Positions 1 through 5,016 of a stretch of 5,016 bases of DNA are shown here, in pieces. The position numbers and the translations under genes were made by a program. The notes under the pieces are model-generated. The model did not search any database and was not told where the DNA came from. It saw nothing but the letters and a program-made list of their open reading frames with translations. Source of the stretch: Planctomycetota bacterium (lineage in GTDB: Bacteria > Planctomycetota > PUPC01 > JABMSA01 > JAUWKK01); NCBI GenBank assembly GCA_030614245.1, contig JAUWKK010000232.1, positions 1 to 5,016 on the forward strand, in the 5' to 3' direction. How positions within the stretch are numbered: position 1 is the stretch's first letter; each line of letters begins with the position of its first letter.

Positions 1-130
1 CGGCCTGATTCGCCGCGAGCCAATCGAGGTTCTCATAGAAGTGATCCTCGTTAAAGGCATCGAGCGCGAGAACATCGCACGCCGCGTGGCGACCCGCACG
101 CCGCCTCGCCTGCCGGCTACTGCCTGCTCT
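1..130 (-). pseudogene. 5'-truncated transposase fragment, IS1634-like (partial, runs off left edge)
   Basis: The minus strand is open from 130 to the window edge and, from about 112 onward, reads as convincing protein: RHAACDVLALDAF followed by NEDHFYENLDWLAANQA. From memory, this matches the internal segment of IS1634-type (DDE, PF01609-class) transposases that precedes the catalytic domain, where a 'D.Y.NLDWL...Q..IE' pattern is common. In that family the segment lies roughly 100 residues into the protein. Here an in-frame TGA at 131-133 and a heptanucleotide repeat array lie directly upstream, so the N-terminal part is missing and no plausible start codon with a ribosome binding site is visible. 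The rest would lie left of the window. I infer a decayed or truncated insertion sequence next to the operon end. It could be another protein, since only about 36 informative residues are visible. Confidence 0.45.
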
Positions 131-168
131 TCACTGCTTACTGCTCACTGGCGTCTGCTTACTGGTCA
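113..168. repeat. Degenerate heptanucleotide tandem repeat array
   Basis: Eight 7-bp units run in phase on the plus strand with consensus CTGCTYA: CCGGCTA, CTGCCTG, CTCTTCA, CTGCTTA, CTGCTCA, CTGGCGT, CTGCTTA, CTGGTCA. The last five (134-168) are the clearest and the outer three are eroded. The TAA stop of the minus-strand cytochrome gene (161-159) lies inside the array, so the last codons of that gene are made of repeat sequence. The array also coincides with the point where the transposase-like fragment loses its upstream part. A 7-bp period is not a multiple of three, which argues against a protein-coding repeat. Slippage or a scar at a recombination junction are possible origins. Confidence 0.6.
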
Positions 169-643
169 CTCTTCTTCTTCGGCGCGGGCATCGGCTCGAG
201 CTTGTGGTCGAAGTGGCAGGCGGTGCAGGCTTTTCGCTTATCGTTCTTGGCCATCTCGGCCGCGTGGAGCGGGGTTACCTCGGCGTGCGCGGCCCGGTCG
301 TGACACGTCAGGCAGAAAGTACGCATCGCCTGGCCTTTGAATACGACCTCGGGCGGCGTCATGCGGGCCTCGTCCTCCATGTGCGGCATGCTTTTGCCGT
401 GGCAGCGGACGCAGCTCACTCCAGCCGCCTGGTGCTCGACGGTCATGCCTTCGTCCTTGAAGTCCATATGGCATTCAAAGCACGTCTTGTTCGCCTTGGA
501 TGCTGCCGCTATGACGGCCTTGCCGTAGCGTTTCTTCCTGGGCTTGCCCGTGGTCAGGCAGGCGAACGGCAATAGCACAGCCGCGACGAGCAGGGCGCTG
601 CAATCGCCCGAACGCCGGACGTCTTCACTGGTTGTCTCGTCAT
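159..643 (-). CDS. Exported tetraheme c-type cytochrome, with an apparent 1-base frameshift near the N terminus
   Basis: This is a small electron-transfer protein with four covalent heme c sites: CFECH, CVRCH, CLTCH and CTACH (about residues 55, 78, 111 and 140 of the reconstructed 161-residue protein). At least five further histidines, for example in VEHQ, PHME, AAHAE, PLHAA and FDHK, could be distal ligands, as in bis-His cytochromes of the c3/c7 type. The best start is the ATG at 643, which overlaps the TAA of the upstream DUF1080 gene by one base (TAATG); no clear Shine-Dalgarno is seen, which suggests translational coupling. That ATG reads MTRQPVKTSGVRAIAA and is then out of frame with the heme region. 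One extra base near 591-601 would join it to LLVAAVLLPFACLTTG, making a normal signal sequence or membrane anchor. As read, the span is 485 bases, not a multiple of three. The alternative in-frame TTG at 698 lies inside the DUF1080 gene and gives an implausible arginine-rich leader. The cytochrome identity is secure; the intactness of the gene is not. Confidence 0.85.
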
Positions 644-1272
644 TATTCGGGCTTGGGCTTCGTTGGTTTATCGCCCGCCTCGATCGGACGGATCTCAAGT
701 TTCTTGATGATGATTTTCATGTCCTTGAACTGATTCCCGCTGTGGACCTGGATGCCGAAGCTGCCTTTCTTGCAGGTGTTGTCGTTGCATTCGCCGGTCT
801 TCTTGCCGTTGAGCCAGAGAATGAGATGCTCGCCGTTGGCATAGACCCGGCCCTCGTTCCAGCCGTCGCGGTTTTCGATGCTCTCGTCGAGATTCTTAGT
901 GATGAACATCTTGCCGGGGCAATACAGCGTGCCGCTGAATGCTACGGGGTTCTTGTACTTCAGGATGTCATACTGATACCCCGTGCGGAACCAGATGCCG
1001 CTGTTGGCCGGCCAGGCGACCTTATATGTGAACCGCAGCTCGAAGTTGTCGTACTCTTTCTCGGTGAAGAGGTCGCCGACCTTGCCGTTGTTCTGTTCGC
1101 CGACGAGGCAGCCGTCGACGACGGTCCACTTCGCGTTGCCCCGGGGCTTCCAGCCCGAGAGGTCCTTCCCGTTGAATATCTGAATCCATTCATCGGCCGC
1201 GAACGCCGACGCCGACAGTAAGACCGCCAGCACTATTGCTCCCCAACTCAGTCGCATTGCACGCTGCTCCAT
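643..1272 (-). CDS. Secreted DUF1080 (3-keto-disaccharide hydrolase family) protein
   Basis: This is a 209-residue protein with a signal peptide (residues 1-25, hydrophobic core then AFA before ADEW) followed by a single DUF1080/PF06439 jelly-roll domain. Hallmarks are the N-terminal FNGKDLSGW (33-41), NSGIWFRT (90-97), the ILWLNGKKTG strand (151-160) and the C-terminal GIQVH (173-177) followed by KIIIKKLEI. Family members hydrolyse 3-keto sugars or act as related lectin-like glycoside-binding enzymes, outside the cytoplasm. Cysteines 162 and 167 could form a disulfide. The tail is rich in proline and lysine. The start at 1272 is chosen because AAAGGA lies 7 bases upstream; a longer reading from 1443 would overlap the reductase gene, and the ATG at 1257 has a worse Shine-Dalgarno. 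The gene follows the reductase by 19 bases and overlaps the cytochrome start by one base, so it sits in the middle of an operon. The exact substrate cannot be told from sequence. Confidence 0.9.
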   Translation of the reverse strand: MEQRAMRLSWGAIVLAVLLSASAFAADEWIQIFNGKDLSGWKPRGNAKWTVVDGCLVGEQNNGKVGDLFTEKEYDNFELRFTYKVAWPANSGIWFRTGYQYDILKYKNPVAFSGTLYCPGKMFITKNLDESIENRDGWNEGRVYANGEHLILWLNGKKTGECNDNTCKKGSFGIQVHSGNQFKDMKIIIKKLEIRPIEAGDKPTKPKPE

Positions 1273-1291
1273 GTCAGATTCCTTTGCTGTT

Positions 1292-2383
1292 TCAGACGTA
1301 AATCTGCTTGCGAATCCAATCGTAGTCGGGCGGCAGGCAGTCGAACGAGGCTTCCACCAGTGCGTCGAGTTCTTCGTAATCTGCTTTCGTGAGTTTCTTC
1401 TTGCGTTCGTAGGATGCCTTGACGTCGTTCTCGACTTCGGCAACGAGTGTGAGGCCTGGAATGGTGGTCGTCAGCTCGGGCACTTCGAGTATCTTCTTTA
1501 GCCCTTTTATGGCCGCCGTATTGAGATCGGGCTCCTTGCCGGCCTTCTTCGCCGTTCTCACAACGCCACGGAAATAGCCGTTGCCGTGGAACGGTTTCAG
1601 GCCGACGGCACCGATATCCTTCTCGCGCAGGATGTCGAACATACTTTTCGAATCCTTCGGCTTGTTGCTCACGGTATACATGAACACGAAGGCGTGGTAA
1701 TGGTCGCCGTAATCCCTTATGACCTGGTGGACGAAATCGTGGCTGTGCGCGGACATTCCGAGGAACCTGACCTTGCCCTGCTTCTTGGCGATCTCGTAGG
1801 TCTCGATCACGCGGTCGAGTTCCTCCTTGCTGTGCCCGCCGTCCGTGAGTGCCTGCGGCCTCCAGAGGAAGATCTGCTTGGTCTGCAGGCGCCGCAGGCC
1901 CTCGTCGATCTCGTGCATCAGCGCCTTGACGCTGCGGTTCTTCGGATTGCGCATGCACAGGATATGATCGGAGTAGCCGGTGTGCAGTTTCACGCCGGTC
2001 TGCTTCATCGCACGGCCATATATCGCGGCCTCGCCGGGTGTTGTTATATCGAGATAATTGATGCCCAGTTCGGCGCACTTGACGACCATATCGTTTCGGT
2101 TCTTCTGCACGTCTGGCGGAGGGTTGTCGCCGGGGAAGCTCGCCCAGTACCGTCCGCCGCTGTGGGTCTTCCAGTGTCCGCCGAGGGAGACTTCCGAGAT
2201 CATCAGCCCGGTCTTACCGAACCGTCGATAGCCCATCTTCGGGTTGAAGTTGAGGGTCTTGCTGCCGTCTTCGTTCTTCGCCTCGGCGTGCGAGCTGACC
2301 AGCCCTGCGAGACCCGCACCGGCTGCTACGCCGGCAGCCGTCCGCCGAACGAAGCTGCGACGCGATATCCTGTTGTCCGACAT
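1292..2383 (-). CDS. Tat-exported aldo/keto reductase family protein
   Basis: This is a 363-residue protein starting with a twin-arginine signal (SRRSFVRR, residues 8-14), an Ala/Gly-rich core and a likely cut after SHAEA (about 35). A Tat signal implies export in folded form, often with cofactor bound. The rest is an aldo/keto reductase TIM barrel: YRRFGKTGLMISEVSLGG (52-69), GINYLD (107-112), IYGRAM (121-126), GKVRFLGMSAHS (203-214) and GAVGLKPF (258-265), the last resembling the usual strand that ends in a KP/KPL motif near the NADP site. Of the classical D-Y-K-H tetrad, Asp112 and Tyr122 can be matched, but the lysine position reads TGY (135-137) and the histidine position reads IFLWRP, with Trp174. 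Those substitutions are my alignment by eye. The start is supported by GAGGAG seven bases upstream. Together with the DUF1080 gene 19 bases downstream and the cytochrome beyond, this suggests an extracytoplasmic sugar redox role. Substrate and direction of reaction are unknown. Confidence 0.88.
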   Translation of the reverse strand: MSDNRISRRSFVRRTAAGVAAGAGLAGLVSSHAEAKNEDGSKTLNFNPKMGYRRFGKTGLMISEVSLGGHWKTHSGGRYWASFPGDNPPPDVQKNRNDMVVKCAELGINYLDITTPGEAAIYGRAMKQTGVKLHTGYSDHILCMRNPKNRSVKALMHEIDEGLRRLQTKQIFLWRPQALTDGGHSKEELDRVIETYEIAKKQGKVRFLGMSAHSHDFVHQVIRDYGDHYHAFVFMYTVSNKPKDSKSMFDILREKDIGAVGLKPFHGNGYFRGVVRTAKKAGKEPDLNTAAIKGLKKILEVPELTTTIPGLTLVAEVENDVKASYERKKKLTKADYEELDALVEASFDCLPPDYDWIRKQIYV

Positions 2384-2421
2384 TCAATTACTCCTCTGCA
2401 AATAGTACAGTGCTCTTCATT

Positions 2422-2599
2422 CTATATACGCCGTTGATGTGATCGACGAACACGTTTGCCCGAGGCGGGATTGCCGGCGCCATCGGCGTTGTCAGCGCGG
2501 TAATAAACCGCCGGGCCGCCAGTAGCAACGCCCGCCCATACGGGCGCCATTGCAGCCATCAGCACAATCGCCATGAATACACATCTTACTCTTCGTCAC
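2422..2599 (-). pseudogene. Possible decayed small exported protein
   Basis: In the gap between the GH32 and reductase genes, a GTG at 2599 follows AGGAG (2609-2605) with a 5-base spacer and reads VTKSKMCI, a good basic n-region. It is then out of frame with a hydrophobic stretch beginning at the ATG at 2574 (MAIVLMAAMAPVWA, with an A-x-A type cut site, then GVATGGPAVYYRADNADGAG) that runs to a TAG at 2424-2422. Put together, the two pieces look like one signal peptide broken by a frameshift. A third frame carries NVFVDHINGVYRM and ends at the TAA beside the reductase Shine-Dalgarno. I recognise no family. It could be a relic of a secreted protein or chance in GC-rich DNA; the ribosome binding site plus signal-like stretch is the only positive evidence. 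Confidence 0.3.
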
Positions 2600-2633
2600 A
2601 AGGTCTCCTGCATTCCAGTAACGTCTTGTCAAG

Positions 2634-2654
2634 AAATCCGCCGATGACGATCGG
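2634..2654 (-). terminator. Weak terminator-like hairpin after the GH32 gene
   Basis: Directly after the GH32 stop (TAG at 2658-2656) the minus strand reads CCGAT-CGTC-ATCGG (2654-2641), a 5-bp stem with a 4-base loop, followed by CGGATTTCTT. The stem is short and the T-run is interrupted, so this would be at best a partial terminator allowing read-through into the reductase genes. Confidence 0.2.
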
Positions 2655-2655
2655 T

Positions 2656-4107
2656 CTATTTCCAGGCTGATTCGAGTTCATTCACCACGAGTTTGTTCAC
2701 GACAGCTTCTCCCCCTTCGGCGGTCAGCGCAAGATTCAGGTTCTCCGGTTCATGCAGCGCATAGCTCGTCATGGACACGCGGCCTTCATTTCCAAAAACT
2801 TCTACCGAACCGCGATCGACGAGGATTCGTACGGTTATTCTGCCATCCCGAGGCTTCATGCCGGCCTTGCCTCTGGGAGTGGTCAGCGTACTTCCATCAT
2901 AGGTGACCCTCGAGCCGCGCAGGTTAAAGACGACCCGCTTGGCCGAGCCCATCGCGATCTCGGCAGAAATATCCAGCAACTCGGCCTTTATGTCCTTTAG
3001 CGGATTGTCGCCCGGCTTCACGCTGGTCTTCTTGACCTTATGGGTCTTCTTGTAGATAGTCTTTATCTCCTTGACCGGCCAGCGATAGATGCGAATGCCC
3101 TGATCCGTATTGCGCAGAGTCAGCACGCACGGGAACGACATCTGCTGGTTGAACGGCATGCCCTTCTTAGGGAAATCGCTTCCACGCATCCATGCGATCT
3201 GGATGATCCTGCCGTCGGGCGTGTCATTGAATGTCTGAGCGGCGTAGAAATTCCCGCCGAGGTCACCTCTGCCCGGCGTCGCCTCGATCTTGTAGGTCTT
3301 ACCGTCAAAAGTGCCGATCGAGTACGTGAACCCGCCGTCGTACAGCACCCACTTCATGTTGCTCTTCTTGCCATCCACCGGGAGTTCAAACATATCCGGG
3401 CATTCGTGAAAACCACGGCCGGTAACATCTGAAACCTTGGCCCATTTCTTCAGATCGTCGGAGTTGAAGATGCGCGCTACGCCGCCCTTGACGTAGAGGA
3501 CCATGACCCATTTCTTCGTCGGTTCATGCCAGAATATCTTGGGGTCCCGTTCACCGCCGCTCAGGCCCTGGTTGGGGACGACCGGGTTCCCTTCGTACCT
3601 TGTCCACGTGCGGCCGCGGTCGATACTGTAGGCAATGTGCTGCGTAAACGGTTGGCGCGCATGCGAATAGCAGGCGACGATGGGTTTCTCCGCATTCTTG
3701 CCTTCTTTCCCAAAACCCGAAGTGTTCTTCCAGTCAACCGCAGCGGAACCGGAGAAAATCGTGCCGCCGTCATAGGGATGTATGGCGTGCTGGATCTGTT
3801 TCCAGTGGACCATGTCTTTGCTGATGGCGTGGCCCCAGGTCATATTTCCCCACCCGATCCCTCTGGGATTGTGCTGTAAGAACAGGTGGTATTCCCCTTT
3901 GTAGTACACCATTCCGTTGGGATCATTATGCCAGAATTTCTTTGCCGTGAAATGGAACTGCGGACGGTATTTCTGATCATAACCAACGCCCGGATAGGGA
4001 TCGCGCTCCCCGGCCTGGGCGGTAATAGGGGCCGTCCACCCGCCAAGACCTGCAACGATGCACGCCGCCAATACGATGCTCTCCACTCTCGCAAACTTAC
4101 TCATCAT
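2656..4107 (-). CDS. Secreted glycoside hydrolase family 32 enzyme (levanase/inulinase/invertase type)
   Basis: This 483-residue protein hydrolyses beta-fructofuranosidic bonds, as in sucrose, inulin or levan. A Sec signal peptide (about residues 1-32, AQA before GERD) places it outside the cytoplasm. The five-bladed propeller shows all GH32 signatures: WHNDPNG (59-65, nucleophile Asp62), FSGSAAVD (118-125), ERDPK (186-190, transition-state Asp188) and HECPDMFELP (234-243, acid/base Glu235). A C-terminal beta-sandwich follows, recognised by ILVDRGSVEVFGN (428-440). The length is normal and no domain is missing. Two adjacent ATGs occur after GGAGG: the one at 4107 has a 4-base spacer and the one at 4104 a 7-base spacer, so the shorter form (MSKF) may be the real start. 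The gene leads the leftward gene group, 272 bp ahead of the reductase, and diverges from the GH106-like gene. Endo- versus exo-activity and fructan linkage cannot be read from sequence. Confidence 0.95.
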   Translation of the reverse strand: MMSKFARVESIVLAACIVAGLGGWTAPITAQAGERDPYPGVGYDQKYRPQFHFTAKKFWHNDPNGMVYYKGEYHLFLQHNPRGIGWGNMTWGHAISKDMVHWKQIQHAIHPYDGGTIFSGSAAVDWKNTSGFGKEGKNAEKPIVACYSHARQPFTQHIAYSIDRGRTWTRYEGNPVVPNQGLSGGERDPKIFWHEPTKKWVMVLYVKGGVARIFNSDDLKKWAKVSDVTGRGFHECPDMFELPVDGKKSNMKWVLYDGGFTYSIGTFDGKTYKIEATPGRGDLGGNFYAAQTFNDTPDGRIIQIAWMRGSDFPKKGMPFNQQMSFPCVLTLRNTDQGIRIYRWPVKEIKTIYKKTHKVKKTSVKPGDNPLKDIKAELLDISAEIAMGSAKRVVFNLRGSRVTYDGSTLTTPRGKAGMKPRDGRITVRILVDRGSVEVFGNEGRVSMTSYALHEPENLNLALTAEGGEAVVNKLVVNELESAWK

Positions 4108-4166
4108 ACTTCCTCCAAAATACTACGCGCCGTGTCGGGTTGACCGGCACTTCCCATCAGAAACCT

Positions 4167-4187
4167 GGCAGCCCCCAATGGGCTGCC
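4167..4187. repeat. Perfect 8-bp stem inverted repeat (hairpin) in the GH32 leader
   Basis: GGCAGCCC (4167-4174) pairs perfectly with GGGCTGCC (4180-4187) across a 5-base loop. It is not followed by a T-run on either strand, so it is not an intrinsic terminator. If the candidate promoter at 4200-4227 is right, this hairpin forms within the first few bases of the GH32 transcript, where stem-loops can stabilise mRNA, or it may be a regulator site. Its right arm, extended to 11 bases, recurs inverted at 4333-4343. Confidence 0.5.
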
Positions 4188-4199
4188 TTCCTGCCTATG

Positions 4200-4227
4200 A
4201 TTATGGTCACACTCCGCCCGATTGCAA
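4200..4227 (-). promoter_or_regulatory. Candidate sigma-70-type promoter for the GH32 gene
   Basis: On the minus strand, TTGCAA (4227-4222) and CATAAT (4205-4200) are separated by 16 bases. The -10 matches TATAAT at five of six positions and the -35 matches TTGACA at four of six. The predicted transcript start near 4193 would give a leader of roughly 85-90 bases ending in GGAGG before the GH32 ATG. The match is by eye only. Confidence 0.3.
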
Positions 4228-4324
4228 GCACCTTTCGCGGCATCGTCGCGACGTTGCATCTTTTGCCAATCCGTGCCGCATGAAATTGTCTCGCTTCCAG
4301 GGGGGCACTACGGTATGATGTTTT

Positions 4325-4398
4325 GGGCTGACGAAGGCAGCCCGTAGGGCAACCGGGCTTGGCCCAGAAGGAAGCCGTCAAGGCTACGCCCATCGTAG
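4325..4398. repeat. Cluster of short consecutive hairpins
   Basis: Several small inverted repeats follow each other: GGGCTG/CAGCCC (4325-4330 with 4338-4343), GCCC/GGGC (4340-4343 with 4347-4350), GGGC/GCCC (4355-4358 with 4362-4365) and CTACG/CGTAG (4384-4388 with 4394-4398). The 11-mer GAAGGCAGCCC (4333-4343) is the exact reverse complement of 4180-4190. This could be a REP- or MITE-like remnant or a structured RNA leader for either divergent gene. GC-rich sequence produces short stems easily, so the functional claim is weak. Confidence 0.3.
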
Positions 4399-4513
4399 GC
4401 AGGCAGGCGCCGGCGTTGTAGAGAATCTTGAGCGCGTGGCTCAGGTTTAATGAACGGTTACACCAGACTATGTGAAGTAGCCTTATCAAATCACAAAGTC
4501 GGGAGTCAATGAT

Positions 4514-5016
4514 ATGGACAGGATGTGGTCAGAGTTCAGCAATCCGGATTGTCGATTTCGCGGGAAGCTGTTCTGGGCGTGGAACGGTAAGCTCGAAGCG
4601 GAAGAGCTTCGCCGTCAGATACGCGTGATGAAGCAGATGGGCTTTGGCGGATTTTTCATGCACTCTCGCGTCGGCCTCAACACGGCGTACCTCGGTGACG
4701 AGTGGTTCGAGATGATCGCTGCCTGCAATGACGAGGCCCGAAAGCAGAAGATGGAAGCGTGGCTGTACGATGAAGACCGTTGGCCGTCGGGCGCCGCCGG
4801 GGGCCTGGTTACGAAGGATCCCAGGTACCGAAAGCGGCTGCTCCACCTGAGCATTCACGCGCCCAAGGACTATCGCAGGACGAAAGACGAACTGGCCGCC
4901 TATGTTGCCGAGATGGGCGCAACCGGTGCGCGAACCGTCCGCCGGCTCAAGGGCCCCGCCCCAAACGCTGCCGGGCGGAACGCATCCATAAGGGCCTTTC
5001 GCGGCGTGCCTCCGGC
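4514..5016 (+). CDS. GH106-like glycoside hydrolase (alpha-L-rhamnosidase-related), N-terminal part, runs off right edge
   Basis: An open frame begins at the ATG at 4514 and continues without a stop to the window edge (167 codons). GGGAG (4501-4505) lies 8 bases upstream. The N-terminal TIM-barrel start of large GH106-related glycosidases is clear: FWAWNGKL (20-27), ELRRQIRVMKQMGFGGFFMH (31-50), a SRVGL...YLGDEWFEMI region (51-68) and the hallmark YDEDRWPSGAAGG (85-97). From family knowledge these are long (often 800 or more residues) enzymes acting on terminal rhamnose or related sugars in plant or algal polysaccharides; specificity in this branch is often unknown. No signal peptide is visible, so a cytoplasmic location or an unconventional start is implied. 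It is divergent from the secreted GH32 gene, so the two may share regulation by polysaccharide breakdown products. The region after residue 120 is less conserved, and the rest lies beyond the window. Confidence 0.85.
   Translation, partial: MDRMWSEFSNPDCRFRGKLFWAWNGKLEAEELRRQIRVMKQMGFGGFFMHSRVGLNTAYLGDEWFEMIAACNDEARKQKMEAWLYDEDRWPSGAAGGLVTKDPRYRKRLLHLSIHAPKDYRRTKDELAAYVAEMGATGARTVRRLKGPAPNAAGRNASIRAFRGVPP

Larger units (their letters stand above)
4108..4513. other. Divergent intergenic region between GH32 and GH106-like genes
   Basis: This stretch of 406 bases has no convincing coding sequence. It must hold the promoters for both divergent genes and contains an unusual density of short inverted repeats (4167-4187, 4325-4343, 4384-4398, 4429-4443). 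The longest reading (4489 to 4157, minus) starts with TTG, lacks a ribosome binding site and has no recognisable motif. A 15-bp palindrome, TGAGC-GCGTG-GCTCA (4429-4443), lies about 70 bases before the plus-strand gene and could be an operator, but this is weak. Confidence 0.6.

Noticed and set aside
113..168. CRISPR-like array
   Set aside because: Units are only 7 bp and contiguous without spacers, so it is a simple tandem repeat.
159..698. Cytochrome start at the TTG at 698
   Set aside because: It lies 55 bases inside the DUF1080 gene, has no ribosome binding site and gives an arginine-rich leader instead of a signal peptide; the ATG at 643 with a frameshift explains the data better.
544..1221. 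Long plus-strand open frame opposite the DUF1080 gene
   Set aside because: It is the mirror of a clear DUF1080 domain, has no family motif and would overlap two real genes; such frames are common opposite GC-rich coding sequence.
1248..2078. Second minus-strand frame inside the reductase gene
   Set aside because: Its translation is arginine-rich and low-complexity, typical of an out-of-frame reading of a GC-rich gene.
1586..2437. Long plus-strand open frame opposite the reductase gene
   Set aside because: It is antisense to a complete aldo/keto reductase with a good Shine-Dalgarno and Tat signal, and its translation has no recognisable domain.
2529..2546. CGCCCG/CGGGCG inverted repeat as a terminator
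   Set aside because: The 6-bp stem is followed by no T-run on either strand.
2627..2632. Perfect TTGACA -35 hexamer on the minus strand after the GH32 gene
   Set aside because: No acceptable -10 hexamer lies 15-19 bases downstream, so it was not called a promoter.
4157..4489. 110-residue minus-strand reading in the divergent intergenic region
   Set aside because: It starts with TTG without a ribosome binding site, spans the hairpins and candidate promoter and shows no known motif. A small cryptic gene cannot be fully excluded.

Overview
The window looks like a polysaccharide-degradation locus from a GC-rich bacterium of the Planctomycetota or a related PVC-type lineage, probably from a metagenome. 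The guess rests on gene content: a secreted DUF1080 (3-keto-disaccharide hydrolase) protein, a Tat-exported aldo/keto reductase, a multiheme cytochrome c and a GH106-like glycosidase are a typical mix there. No single marker gene settles the taxonomy.

Layout. At the left edge (about 1-130, minus strand) is a fragment resembling the middle of an IS1634-type transposase, cut off on its upstream side. A degenerate 7-bp repeat array (113-168) lies at the cut and contains the stop codon of the next gene. From 159 to 4107 everything reads leftward. In transcription order: a secreted GH32 fructan/sucrose hydrolase (2656-4107), a 272-bp gap with what may be a decayed exported small protein, a Tat-signal aldo/keto reductase (1292-2383), a DUF1080 protein (643-1272) and a four-heme cytochrome c (159-643). 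The last three are tightly packed, with a 19-bp gap and then a 1-bp stop/start overlap, so they are almost certainly one operon. A 406-bp divergent intergenic region (4108-4513) is rich in short inverted repeats. A GH106-like glycoside hydrolase begins at 4514 on the plus strand and runs off the right edge.

How the genes may work together (inference). GH32 would release fructose or other sugars from fructan or sucrose-like substrates outside the cytoplasm. The reductase, DUF1080 protein and cytochrome all carry export signals, so they could form an extracytoplasmic route in which a sugar hydroxyl is oxidised to a keto group, electrons pass to heme, and the DUF1080 hydrolase splits the keto-sugar. 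The divergent GH106-like enzyme has no visible signal peptide and may act inside the cell.

Two caveats. The cytochrome gene appears to lack one base near its N terminus, which separates its ideal start codon from the rest of the protein. The aldo/keto reductase lacks two of the four classical catalytic residues.
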